Position numbers and translations under genes: made by a program | The notes under the pieces: model-generated | Databases searched by the model: none | Seen by the model: the letters and a program-made list of their open reading frames with translations, nothing else | What the model was told of the DNA's origin: nothing | Shown here: positions 27,101 through 39,300 of the stretch, in pieces | Position numbering within the stretch: position 1 is the stretch's first letter | How the letters are laid out: each line of letters begins with the position of its first letter | From: Cocos nucifera | Lineage: Eukaryota > Streptophyta > Magnoliopsida > Arecales > Arecaceae | NCBI GenBank assembly: GCA_006176705.1 | Contig: QRFJ01000381.1 | Location: 402,501-466,500 of the forward strand | Reading direction: 5' to 3' | Length of the DNA stretch: 64,000 nucleotides

Positions 27101-30100
27101 AAATGATTACTTCTAGTGAATTCCTTTTGACTACATATGAACATCATTTCCAACCTCATTAATAAACCTCTGATCTTAGTTCATGTTGAACATGCATGTT
27201 GTTGCTGTGAAAGTCACTTCAAGCACATAATATAGTTAGTCAACAATTCTAACATGCCATGTCAATGTGTAGCATATTGTGGATGGTGAGTCAAAACCAT
27301 TGTGTAGAATGATATAAAATAAATCAGCTTGTCAAATTTCAGCTCACAACCACAAGGATGGTTGGGCAACATTGCACTGCTGTGCAAATATATGGCAGGA
27401 AATATATCTTTCCAATTTAACCTGGGCTGTATGTATATGGGCTGGTGAATGGACATGTTTTAAACATTACATTTTATTAAGGTGAATTTGAATAACTAGC
27501 ATCTTAAACCTAGTTGAACAGTCATATTGATGTTGATGTACGTTATCCAAAACTGGCACTTTGTGATACTTAGCAACTTAAAATCAATGGTTCAAGATAA
27601 CAATGTTTTATTACATAAAACATTTTCCACCATCGGAAGGAGAGAATCCAATATGTTACATAATAGAAAAGAATACAATCACTCTTACAAGTCACATCTT
27701 TTATCTTCGCTAAATTTCCTATTATTGTGTAAAAGAGCATGTGAAAACTGAAAAGTACTGATCTTGTCCTATCAGTTGCAGGTACCTTCTTAAAGAGAAG
27801 AAGCGGGGTAAAGCTCTTGATCCTGTTGCCAATTTTCACTTGCAGAATGGAGCGGTATGCCTAGATGTCTTATTCTTTTTGTAACAGTAACTTGCAACAC
27901 GTTTAGGAGTAACCTTTTCTTTTTTCTCTTAGGCCTAACCAGTAGCTCTGTACTAATGTTTTAACTTGGTTAACTTAATTCTCACTTTATCTCTCCATTC
28001 TTGTCAGCTTTTTCAGTGATATGCTGTTTGATAGCTTGGCCTCTTTTCCTCATTTTGCTGTATTGGCATAATTCACAGTGTAATAGTTGTTACTTATACA
28101 TGACATGTTGCATCTAATGATTGATTTTGAATCATAAAAGCACACTTTTATCTTATGGAATCTTCTTTTAATTTTAAATGATGCTTATGAATATTTTTAA
28201 AAAACATACACATGTACAGTTGTTCATAGATGTATCCATGTGTTCATGCATGCATGCATGTATATGTGTACATGTGTGTGTGGGTGTGTAGAGAGCTAGT
28301 TAAAATCAGGTCGATCGAATTTAGACTTAAATCCAGTCAAATCAAAATTCTATAATAGGGGTTCTACATTAATGATCCAAGCCGTTGAATATGATCTACT
28401 ACTTAAAAATTGCTTGCACACAAAAATTCATATAATTTGGAGAGCTCTAGCCTATGCATCAAGTAGTCAAAAATTGGATAGCCTAAATAAAATTGAATTA
28501 GATGTATTTTTTGATCACTTAATGCATAGGTTAGAGGTCTTCAAATCATATGATTTTTGGTGTGCAAGCAATTTTGATATAATAGATCACATCCAATGGC
28601 TTAGATTAGATTATATGTCATATATTAAAATAACTGTTATCTACAAGCTATATTCATTAATTATGGTAGAAAATTCTTGGAGCTACTTTAATGAAAACAG
28701 AAAATTCTGACAACTTTATTGAGCAAAACAAATTTGGAGTACAAAATATAATCCAAGAATGCTTCTGTTTATGCATTTTAACTATAAGAGCTGTGGCATC
28801 ACACTATCTTTTTTCAATCTTGTTGCAAAAGTGACAACGTCTGGATCTTCAAATAACCTTTGGAACTTTTATCAAATTTATAGTTATTACTTGGTCAATT
28901 TGTTTAGTTTAAATATGATTTGTATGGACAAATAGAAAATATAGTGTATATCAATGGAATTAGGTAATCTCAAGGTTCGCCGTCTCGGTACTGGATCCCA
29001 TACCGGTAAAATTCTACTGTAAAATCGGTACATAGTTCGATACGGCATGGTAGTGTCGGTATGCTCCGAAACAATGTATCGATACAAGACCGGTATGGTA
29101 TGATACAGGAAGCATGGGGCGGTATAGCATTCCATAGGTAATCTACTAATCTTTAAATGAATGGAAAAGGAAAACTAGAAAAAAATTAACTACACAAATA
29201 TTATAGGTGATTACAATTTTGTAGTGAATAACATGTTCTTGGTTACCGGATGAAATAAGTGGACAAGTTTGACTGCGGTAACCTAATTAATTATGGTTGG
29301 AAGTATTTTTGCAGTGAAGCCAAATTTATGGAAAAAGTTACACTTTAATTGCAAGCATCCAATAAGTACTATATTTTAATTTTGAATTTTTGTTTAAGCA
29401 GTCAACTTTATTTAGGTATAATTTTAATATAAACTGTTATTTTGGTCTTCTGCATATTAAACTCGTCAGTGCCTCTTTAGAGGTTAACATGGGAGAGGCA
29501 AGTAAAAAATGTCTTCCCTAAAACATATGATATGGGTTGGCCACTTATGGTGATTGTGTGGGTCGGGTTAGAAATCTAGATAGCTGGAGTCCAATGCCAG
29601 ATTTGACTTGGATCCTGAATTATCGTGTAGTTCAGTAGAAACATACTCACAGAGAATGACATAAAAGATGAAAAGGCCAACACAAGTGTGTCCGCAACTC
29701 CACATGCATGCATGGGTGCCTGTATAAATGTGTGTATCTGCGTATCAAATGTTTTGTTTGAGTTCAGAACTCGACCATATCAAACAGCAGAATCATAACA
29801 TCTGCAAAGAACAAATCTGCATAGTTGCCTGTTTAGTTCTTTTTTTTTCTTTTGTTTTTTGTAAAAATCATAATCTTCTTGGTTTGATTTGGTTGTGAAC
29901 TAAGCTGCTTTTGCACATACTATGTGTTAGTAAAGGATGAAGTAGCCTTTGCCTTTTCAAAGACTTCTTGGCTTGATTTGTTTGTAAAACTGAAATTTGC
30001 TTTTGCAAATAAAGTTTACTGGATTGAAAGTATTTAATATAATTTATGACTTATCTCTTAACATTGATTAATTTATTATTTTGAACATCCTGTATTAGTT

Positions 30101-30737
30101 TTTGGAAGTCATATGGTGACTGATTTGGCAGACAATACAATTGTAATATTTGAGAAGTATGCAAATGATGAGCCATCTACATGTAACAGAAAAATATTTG
30201 TGCTGAATGATCAAATCAACCAAAACCACCAAAATAATGCAATTTCCCAGGGTCTAATTCCTTTTTAGCTGCATTTGCTCTAGATGATTGACAGGATAAA
30301 CTGGATGGCAGATCAATCAGAAAAAGGTATCAATCAAAGTGGCGGCATCATGGTAAATTATGTGTACAGGTATTTTTTTTGTTAATATTAAGTTATTGTT
30401 TATTGTGATTTTTGTTTTCATGATTCCTCCTTTTTCCCCCCTTCAAAGTTCAAATTTTAAGATTATGAGGGATTAGTTACCCCGTTTTCCGATGCCCACC
30501 CCAACCCTCAAGAGCTAACTCCAATCGGAAGGAACTGTTGCCCGCTTACCCAAGTGGCATAGGGTGATACCATCCGAGCAAGCACTCTTTTTTTTTTTTT
30601 TGGGCACCCTCTGTTAACTGACTCACATGAAATGTAAATATTGAACAAACTTCAGGTTAGACAAGATCGATGAAAATGCTCGGTCCTACTTTAGCACTGG
30701 GCATATCCATGGCTCATTGCCTTCATCAGTATCTTGA
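18130..30737 (+). CDS. MCD: malonyl-CoA decarboxylase
   Basis: Converts malonyl-CoA to acetyl-CoA and CO2. Fifteen exons: 18130-18249, 18346-18383, 18481-18580, 18682-18808, 18962-19148, 20882-21026, 21142-21232, 21598-21656, 21737-21814, 24207-24290, 25222-25409, 26594-26716, 27782-27854, 30284-30369 and 30656-30737. All introns are GT-AG, and the exons join without a stop to 526 residues. An Arg-rich, Gln/Pro-rich N-terminus (1-50) is a possible organelle presequence. The helical N-terminal domain spans about 54-240 and the acetyltransferase-like catalytic domain about 240-510. Catalytic motifs are TLSPIPG (347-353, Ser349) and NFHLQNGA (464-471, His466), which by family knowledge match Ser329 and His423 of the human enzyme. 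The C-terminus SSVS is not the SKL peroxisomal signal of animal enzymes. Introns hold a SINE, a fold-back element and two GGTAC-rich elements. The first ATG was used; Met10 and Met14 are alternatives. Confidence 0.95.
19931..20229 (+). mobile_element. GGTAC-rich small non-autonomous element, copy 1 (decarboxylase intron 5)
   Basis: Starts CAAGGTCTGCAATCTCGG and is rich in GGTACGG/GGTATGG words. It is flanked by CATTCCTAT (19921-19929) and CATTCCTGT (20230-20238), a 9-bp target duplication with one mismatch. Its start resembles that of the element at 28971 (CAAGGTTCGCCGTCTCGG). No open frame and no clear terminal inverted repeats. The target duplication length fits a Mutator-type MITE or a SINE; the class is undetermined. 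Confidence 0.6.
21902..21940 (+). other. candidate 39-nt cassette exon in decarboxylase intron 9
   Basis: An acceptor-like ATGATAG precedes it and a strong donor GTGAGT follows it. The 39 bases have no stop and would add thirteen residues (NARHAMKLIMSNL) exactly between phase-0 exons 9 and 10. Family proteins continue directly from STQ to the glycine-rich stretch, so it is not part of the standard protein. It may be chance. Confidence 0.25.
23470..23612 (-). mobile_element. tRNA-derived SINE in decarboxylase intron 9
   Basis: On the minus strand a tRNA-like head reads GGCTTGCCCTAGTGG (A-box region, 23595-23609), then GGTTCAATTCC (B box, 23550-23560; consensus GGTTCRANNCC) at normal spacing, then a pyrimidine-rich tail. 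This is the layout of plant SINEs with an internal RNA polymerase III promoter. Flanking duplications are not clear. A degenerate tRNA pseudogene is the alternative. Confidence 0.6.
28372..28610. mobile_element. fold-back (long inverted repeat) MITE-like element in decarboxylase intron 13
   Basis: Left arm 28372-28490 and right arm 28491-28610 are inverted copies. For example, CTTGCACACAAAAATTCATA on the left pairs with the reverse complement of the TATGATTTTTGGTGTGCAAG stretch on the right. Almost the whole element is palindromic, with little or no loop. It has no coding capacity, and its family and target duplication were not determined. Confidence 0.75.
28971..29134 (+). mobile_element. 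GGTAC-rich small non-autonomous element, copy 2 (decarboxylase intron 13)
   Basis: A 164-bp insert is bounded by a perfect 10-bp duplication TAGGTAATCT (28961-28970 and 29135-29144). It starts CAAGGTTCGCCGTCTCGG and is rich in GGTAC, CCGGTA and ATACGG words. It shares its start and composition with the copy at 19931. No open frame and no evident terminal inverted repeat. Confidence 0.75.
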
Positions 30738-33700
30738 GGTAATACTCTATGCTGCTTTAGTTGAAGAATTTATGCTTAATCACCATATAATTCTTTGAAA
30801 TTACGGAACACAAGTATTTTTCTGAGCATGAGCACATGAACTTATTAGCCAAAAGGGTACTGATTCATGTATGTAATTTTTTTTTAGCACTTGTTACCAA
30901 AATGTTTTTGTGCTATTGTTTTGTTTCCTGCCACTTTCATTTATCCTGGATAGGCAAAGCTGGTGCTGTGTTCTTTTGAACCTTGATCTTTACATAATGC
31001 TCAGATTCTGCAGGTGGATCGTCACCTTTTCGTCATGTTTTTGTTTCTTGGCAAATCTGTTTTCCATTGTCAATTTATATTTTTGAACCAATGCATACTT
31101 TAGATTTGTGGGAAATGGGATAGACGCAAGTAGATATCATTAGCGGTGATCACTAAAAATTACAATATAGTTAAAGAATGTCTGCACATTCAGTGGACTG
31201 CAAACATTAACCTACATTTTTAAGTAAATCACCCAATTGGCCCACTTTCAGGGAGAGCTTTCAACATACTGTCTATAATAAACTAGAATTTGACGGGTGC
31301 ATTGAGATCACGATAATATCATCAGTTCTATGGGTTGCCTTTATAGAGTTATCTCTGTATATTGCACAAACAAAAACAAATTGTGAGTCACTAATTGTTA
31401 AAAATTGAGCTAGTACAAGATATTGAGATAATTACTTTTAATTTAAAATAATCATTAAAGCCAAGTTCCGCAAGCATGTTATTGAATGATTGAATATAAT
31501 GAAATATTATCCTTTTTGTTCATTTAGAAAATGGTTGTGGAAGCAAATTGTGAAATATAGCCAGCACTTCCAAGGAAGACAGAGAACTACAAAAATTAAT
31601 GCGAACAAGAAAGGACCTTAAAAAGAAAAGGTAAGAGTGTGTTCAAGTTTTAACTCGCATTTTAAGTGAACTTTTAGACCTGTTTGCAAGACACATAAAA
31701 GCTGGCATCTTGGTTCAGATCTAATTACAAGATAGTTGATTACACTTAAATTTGATAAGTAGCCATAATTATATCCATATGAATGACCTTTAAATCCTCT
31801 ACCACGTCTTTATGTTAATAGAGAGACTGATAGATAGAGAGACAGAAAAAGTATGACATAAGTCCAGTGACCTAAACCAGTCTAACCCACCAATAGAGTA
31901 AAATCAAGAAGGCAGACTTACTGCCAGTATCTCAAAAATAGATGCAATGGAGTAAAGAGAGACTTTGAAAGTACCTATAATTGACAATTTCTGACACCTT
32001 GAGAGGTAGTCCTCTCTCAAGTCTGCTGACCTGACCTAATCCAGATCTGACTTTTTTCTCCTCCAAGGGTTTGGGTTTGAGTTAGAAAAGGTAGTTTTCT
32101 AGTGGGTCGTGTTGGGCTTGGGTTGAGATGATCCAACTCATCGTGTATTATCACAATAATGTGATTTAATAATATAACAAATTATAATCTATACAATGTT
32201 ATATATTACAAGTGGATACCCTAATTCCTTACCCTACCATCCCCAGATTTCCTCACTGATTTGCTTCTCTCCTCTCCCTTCTCCTCTTCCTCCTCCCATT
32301 CATCTTCGCAAAACTCATCTCCAGCTATTCCACCCTTTCCACCATTGATCTTGCTGCCAAAGTCATGTAGCCCATGCCTGTTGTCATCTGCTGTATCTTC
32401 TTGCTGAACCCCACTGCTGTGTCACCATTGTCATGTCACAGCCTACTGCTATTTCTCAACCATGACAGTCTCCTTACAAGAGCTTGCTACCCACCTTGCT
32501 CCTTTTCCTTTCCTCTCTTCCCCTCTCTTCTTTCATGGTTGGGTCCTGGCCAGTTACTAAGCTGCCATCATATTTGGGTGAGAGAACTGTGACCTGCAAG
32601 TGGGTTTAATATGGTGCAGGTCAGGCTGGCCATGGCTTAATAGTAGAGATTAATTTGACCTGGACCTGAACCTGATGCTATCATTGCTACCTGTCTGACA
32701 ACAAGCCCTTGATCATCCTTGCGAAAAGATCCATAGCTAGAGAACTTCATGGAGGTTGTGCTTAGAAAATATGGATGTGAGAGAACTAAAGAACTAATAT
32801 TGAAGTGGTTATGAATAGACAGAAAGATCTCTTTAGGGTTCTGTTTTAGCTTTTTGGGCCCATTGGGAATTTAGTTGTCCAAGCAAGATGATATATATAT
32901 ATATAAAAGAACTTGAAGAATTGATGCATCTAAGGTTTGCAGGTCCTTGAAATCAAGTAACAAATCGATTGAGCTTTTTTATTTTTTGGCTTTTATTTCT
33001 GTTCTTTTTAATCTTTAGTGGGTTTATGTTAATCTACAGCTAAGATCTTTAAATTGCCTTAATAGATAGTTAAATAAGTAGCAATACTGTTCATGGTACT
33101 ATTTGCACTAAAGTACCCATAAACGGTGTGTGCGCTTCTGAGGGTTGTTTAGGGATATAGGTTGTGTCAAGGTTTTGCCATTGTTATAATTTATAAATAT
33201 ATTGAGTCTGTAATGCAGTTTTGGATTTAATATGCAGATTTGGTTGGAGTAAAAGTAGGCCACAGGCCGTTTTCTCTTCTCCTCTTCCTTTTGCAAACCC
33301 GAATGATCCAATTATTTCTAATCTTCTTCTTATTCTTTCTCTTGGTCTGTTATATTTTCTCTTCTGCACAGTGATTCAGATCTAATTAGATCTGAATTGA
33401 ATCATTTGTTATTTACTCAATGTGTAGCCTTGAATGTTTTACAAGGCTACATCAAGAGCACTCTAATTTGAAATAGGCTTGAAATGGTTAAAGAACATGT
33501 CTTAAAGGTGGCTAGATATAGGGAGGCCTTTATTTGATGCTTATCTTGAAATCTGCTTCAAGTCCTCTATTCAAGCCTCCAGTTATTCAATCAAGGTAAT
33601 TTTCATTTAGACACAATTCAGATGGAGCTCCTACTTCAGGATGGAAAAGCCCCTAGTATCTTCCTATCTTCAAGTTCACCATGCACATCACAACTCAACA

Positions 33701-36322
33701 AGATTATTTCTATGTAAGAGCAGCGCTCCCTTGTCATGTGAGAGAACTGAGTGGGGAAAGAACCAAGGGAACCTATCTAAAAGTCATTAAATAAAGATTG
33801 TAGATATAAAGACCTCCTGTAGCTTTCAGTCTTCAAGTTCTACATGCACATCCAGCTTCGTTACTTTATCAACAAGAGCCAAAGAGCTCAGAACTGAGAG
33901 GACCAAAGGAACCTTGAAGTGGTTTCGTTGGGGTCTAATCAAGCATTCACATGTGAGACCAAGAGACCTTTCCTAGTTCTGCATTCAAATTTTCCACAAG
34001 TAATTTTGCTTACACCTTGCCCCACCCCTCGTCCTTCCACAATCAAAGGAAGAGTAATTCTAGTCCTTGTCTATTTTTTGTAGACAGAGAAGCTCCCAAT
34101 CCAAAAGAACCGAGCAAGGAGCTACCTCGGAGTGATTGTGGTGAGAGTTGAAATATGACCATGAGAAGTAGAGCGTAACCAGAAATAAAATGATGAAACT
34201 CCTTATCCTATCCATCTACAAAAGTTTTGAATGAAGACTTGATTAACTAGTTTTGTCTGAGTTGACCTACCAAGAACATGTGGTTCCAGCTGAAGTGCCA
34301 GATTTCAGCTAATTTATGAGTCCACCTGAAACATCTTATCTCATCTTGCCATGTTGAATTAATGATATCAGTCGTTCACCATAATTTTTTCAGTTCCCTT
34401 GGTTATGATTGTAATTTAGTATCTCTCTCTCATTGAAGGCATGCTACTGCACATTTGTTTGTCCAATCTTTCTAATGTCGATTTCTATTTCAATACCAGT
34501 ATTCAAGCTGGCTGATTTATAGTCTTCAACTTTTGCATCATTTTTATCTACAATTTTAACTTAGACTATTTCACAGCAACCAAAAGATACAAGAAAAGTG
34601 AAGCAATCCGGAGGGATTGAGTTAAAAAAATATCTGCGGTGTCATGGCATGAAGTTTTAATGGATTGTGATTTGGTGAATGGCTGGAAATAATTGCACCA
34701 TTAACTGTTAGTGCCAAAAAATAGATGCAGCCATTCTTTTCCAATGTTATGATTTTCGCTTATCCATGGAGAAGTTCACCAGATTGTATATATTATTTGT
34801 GTACAAATGATTCAACTTTCACATGTGAGTCTGTAGATCAGAGATTCTTCTTTTTTGAGAATTGCAATAAAAGGACAGAACAGTATTTTGCATGCCATAT
34901 TGAATGAAAATATAGTACATATCACAACCTGCATGATGTTGCAAAGGTGATTTTTTTTTCTTGCTCTTGTGCAAATTGTGGCATTAGCTTAATGACACAT
35001 ATCTAATATGATTTTTTTTTATTTATTGATCAAAATCATGTAATCACTAGTGATTTCCTCCCAAAAGTTAGGCGGATCAAGTATAGATAGTTCTTGGATG
35101 TGTGGTGAAGCGCTTCTAGTTTTTACATTAACTTCCCTGATTGGCTTGTCGCTGGGCATGATAAATAGATGCTGAATGCGGTGGCCAATTTACAAGTAGG
35201 CACCCATGGCTGAAAATTTAGTTGGGAGATGACATACGTGATATTGTCAGCAACGTCCTCTGGATTTCTACAATGCAGTTATAAAATCTTGGTATGTGGA
35301 TGAGCTAAGGAGGCGTTTGAGTTTACTGCTGCTGCTTTTTAACAAGGGTTGGAGTAAGAATTAGTTCAATGCACGTACTATGAGTAAAGGTACTCCGTCA
35401 TTTGTTGGTTGGTTTTCAATATGGTCCAGTAAACTGAAGTTACAGATTTGAGATCCCCTTAGTCTCAAGTTTATACCCACCTGGAACGAGTTATTGAAAA
35501 CTATTTTTGATGTTCCTGGACGTTGCCTGTCATGCAAAGTGGTCAGAGACCAGCTGGCACTACAAAGATCCATAATGGAAAATTATATACACGCCCCTCA
35601 AAAATCCTTTACTTACCTAAAGTTCTTTGATGTCAAGCTCTGTACAGAGACTGCAACTTGTTAGCGGTATTTATATGGAATGCGTGATTGAAAAAACCAA
35701 CTCTAGTTCCTTTAATGGATGTGACCGGTCTCTGGTTATGACATACAGTCAGCGATTCTTGCCGACCATAGGGCCTATAAACAAATATTTTATTTCTTTT
35801 AACATTATCCCCAGGTTATAAGTTTCATAGGGTTGTCTGATGTCCGTGGGCTACATGTTGAAGATACTTGGGAGAAAGTATCTACCAATATGCGGTCCTC
35901 TGACCAACCAGGTTTATGTTCAAAGGCAGGCAGTCTTCAACTGGCTTTTTATGAACCATGACCATTGGCTAGGACCGAGGATTGGATCACCAAATTAAAT
36001 TGCTGTATTCAGAAATTTCAGTAACATAAACGCTGTATTGTAATGGATCTTCACCCTTTTTGTCATATGTTAACCTGTGTGCTGCGACGAAAGCTCAGTG
36101 GAAGTCCTTTGCATATGATTTGAGGTTTCATAGAATAAAATTGGCAGGGTGCAACATTCATTGACTGTTTTATTGTTCTATAAGATGCATGCATATACAT
36201 GTATATCTTTACAAGTAAACATAGCGGCATGTGTACGGTGTTAAGCAAAATATAACAATCCGATAACCACTAGTATACTCGTATGAAGGTGGTGAAAAGC
36301 TTGGAAGAAGTGACGCAGTTCA
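30738..36322. other. intergenic region between the tail-to-tail decarboxylase and RbcX genes
   Basis: 5.6 kb with no gene I can support. It must include both 3' untranslated ends. Positions 32220-32560 are CT-rich. A T-rich run and purine-rich tracts are scattered through it. Short open frames lack recognisable domains. Confidence 0.55.
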
Positions 36323-39300
36323 TCACCCTTCATTCACCATGTGACTAGTTTCCAAGACATAGTCCCTCATAAGCCTGGTATTAGATTCATCAACCATCTG
36401 CCCAACAGAATCCAGAAAATTAGCGTTAACTAGAGTGCTATAAACAAGTCTTCCTTTCAAGAATGTTATATCCACAAACAGCAAAGCCTAGTACCTTAAA
36501 AGCTAACTTCTTCAAGTTCTCCCACTCAAAATCTCTCTTAGAATATGCAGATCGTACCTAGATATATTTTTAGAAATTAATTTTTATTCTTGTAAAAGCA
36601 TTAATATATATTTTTTTTGCATATGAAAGAAGAGTCAGATGATAACACAAACCTCCAAGATGCGCAAAGCTGCCACAAAAGACCAAAAAAATGTCAGTAT
36701 AACTACCATGGCCTTTCAGCTGATATAAAAGATGATGCCCGATCTAGCAATTAAATCATGATAATGAAGCTACACCAAGTGACACTGTAAAGAGAATTCT
36801 ATTTACTAATAGCTGCAAAGGATGGCAAGTGTGTAACGATATGCATGTATTTAGATGAATGCCGATTAACAATAGTTAAAACAGACCAAGGAATTGGAAA
36901 TGGTTTTCTTTCCCAAAAAGCAGCACTATCTTTCTTTCACATCAGGAAATTATGGAAGGGTAATGCCATGGTGCCCAACCTTGGTACCACAAGCTTTGCC
37001 ATGCTACTTGCCATGTGGCATAAGGAGATCAGCACGATGTATGGGACCAACTCATGGGACTGGCGTAAGGGGACTGTTGTGAAAAGCACCAATTTTCTTA
37101 TAACAACGTGGCAGGCCAGTTGAGCAGTTTATTTTTGTTGAACAGTCAGAGCAATTTATTGAAATTAGAATTTAGCCAAAGAAATTATACCCAAGTTTTA
37201 GAAACTAACAAGAAAACCTTGAAGCTATAATTCTATTAAAACAAGATCTAATTCAAAAGTTATTTAATTTGAGTCCAGTTTTGGGTCAGAGTTGGTCTCC
37301 AGAGCCAAGAATGAGATCTACGGTCAATGGCTATGATTTTGGGATATTTCTGAAGGACTCACATCTAATAGCTACGACTAGTTATAGAATCAGTTCTGGT
37401 TGTTTTCTTTATAGGTTGACATCCACAGTTCATTATATGAGATTGGGATTTCTGCAAAAAGAAAGAAAGAAAAAAAAGGATCGACTAAAGAATTGAACTG
37501 TTTGAAAGTTTTTTTCCCTTCTTTCTTCCCCTGCAAAAGGATAATTTTGAATGGTGGATCATTAGATCCTTGCTTTAAAAATACAAGTGTGTTCATTAAG
37601 ATAGATTTGCAATTCATCCAAGTCCAGGGGTATAAAAATTTAATTGGAACCACAAGCGATCTTCTGGAGAATAAGGGAAACAAAGTGCAGCCATTTTCCA
37701 CAAATATGTAGATAAACTTGACTTGTCTGCAAAATTCCCGTCCAAAATCTTAAAAAAGTTTCAAGATTTTCAGAGCATGGAAAATAAAGCATGTCTAGAA
37801 CATGTTACATGCCACCTTTGATCTGTTCTTTTGTTAGTACAAATAGAACACGCAGAATGGCAAAGAAACCAACAAACCTTTTACCTTGCAAGTCTAAACT
37901 TCCTATGACAAGCTAGAGTCCATTTAGTTATTTTGTAGTCTTTTTCTTTCTTTCTGTTAATGGTGGAGGTACTTCCAATCATTTCAAAAAGATAACCAAA
38001 GAATTACTTAAATGAACTATGTTGGTGCAGAATTTGGTTGACGTCCGGAGCTGGAGTTGAGGGAGACGAGATCGCCGCCGGTGGCCTACAAAACAAAGTC
38101 CCATCCGAAGTTGATGGTGGTGGCTCCGACGAAACCCTCCGACGATCAAGTTAGCTCTTCCGGCCAATAAAAATAGAGTGCTCAGACGAGAGTTCGGCAG
38201 AGTTTCGGAAAGGAGAAGAGAGCTTAGAGCTTAGAGAAAACGTATCTGGAGGATCCTTTTTTATAGGTGGAGCTTGATTGATGGTGACAGCTGCAGCTGT
38301 CTGGCAGCGGGCCGCTCGAGGCCTGATGAGTTCGGTACGAAAGAAAAAGTGTCATTAGGCTGATGGTGACAGCCATACCGTCCAGTAGCATTGCCTGGCA
38401 GCGGGCCACTCGAGGTCTAATGAGTTCGATACGGAAGGAAAGGTATCATCAGGCTGATGGTGACAGCCATACCGTCCGATAGCGTCGCCTGTGGTAGACT
38501 GATGGTGACCGTTCGTCGAGATTTAATAGCCGTAGCTCTGAGAAAGCAGGCATTGGTTGGTGGACTTCGGCATATATCAATTCCAGAGGAGTTCGAACTC
38601 TTGAAGGGAATACGTCTGGAGGAGATTATCCGGGAGTAATCCGCTGGAGGAATCCGACTGAGGAAGAAGTCCGGAAGGAGTTCAGCTCCTGAAGGAGTTC
38701 GACCGAAGGAGAAGTTCGAAAAGAGTTCGGCTTCTATAGATGTCCGACTGGAGGAGCGCGGAGGAAGTTCGGCTTCTACAGGCGTTGGATTAGAGGAGAA
38801 GCTCGGAAGGAGTTCGGCTTCCGTAGGCGTTCGACTGGAGGAGTGTGGAGGGAGTTCGACTCTCGTGAGAGTTCGACTGAAGGAGTACGGAGGGAGTTCG
38901 GCTCTCTTGGGAGTTCGGCTGAAGGAGTACGAAGGAAGTTCGGCTCTCGTAGGAGTCTGACTGGAGCTCGGCCACTCAGAAGTTTGACTGAAACTCGGCC
39001 GCTGAGTAGTTCGGCCAGTTGAAGGGATTCGGCTAAGACTCGGCCGCTGAGGAGTTTGGAAGGGGCTCGACCGCTGAGGAGTTCGGCCGACTGAAGAAGT
39101 TCGGCTAAGACTTATCCGCTGAAACTCTTACGTGACTATCGGTTGCATTAGGCTGAGCATCAGACTGGACTTCGATAGGAGTGGGATTTATCCTCAATCC
39201 AGAGCGGTTTGACCTACTGATGCAGTGGGCTCAGGGCCTCACCGAGATGGTGCAGGCCATGCGACAGCCTCCGATGGCGACTCTACTAAGAAACCCATCA

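Noticed and set aside
30480..30600. Possible second SINE in the last decarboxylase intron, ending in a T-rich run
   Set aside because: No convincing A or B box on either strand and no flanking duplication.
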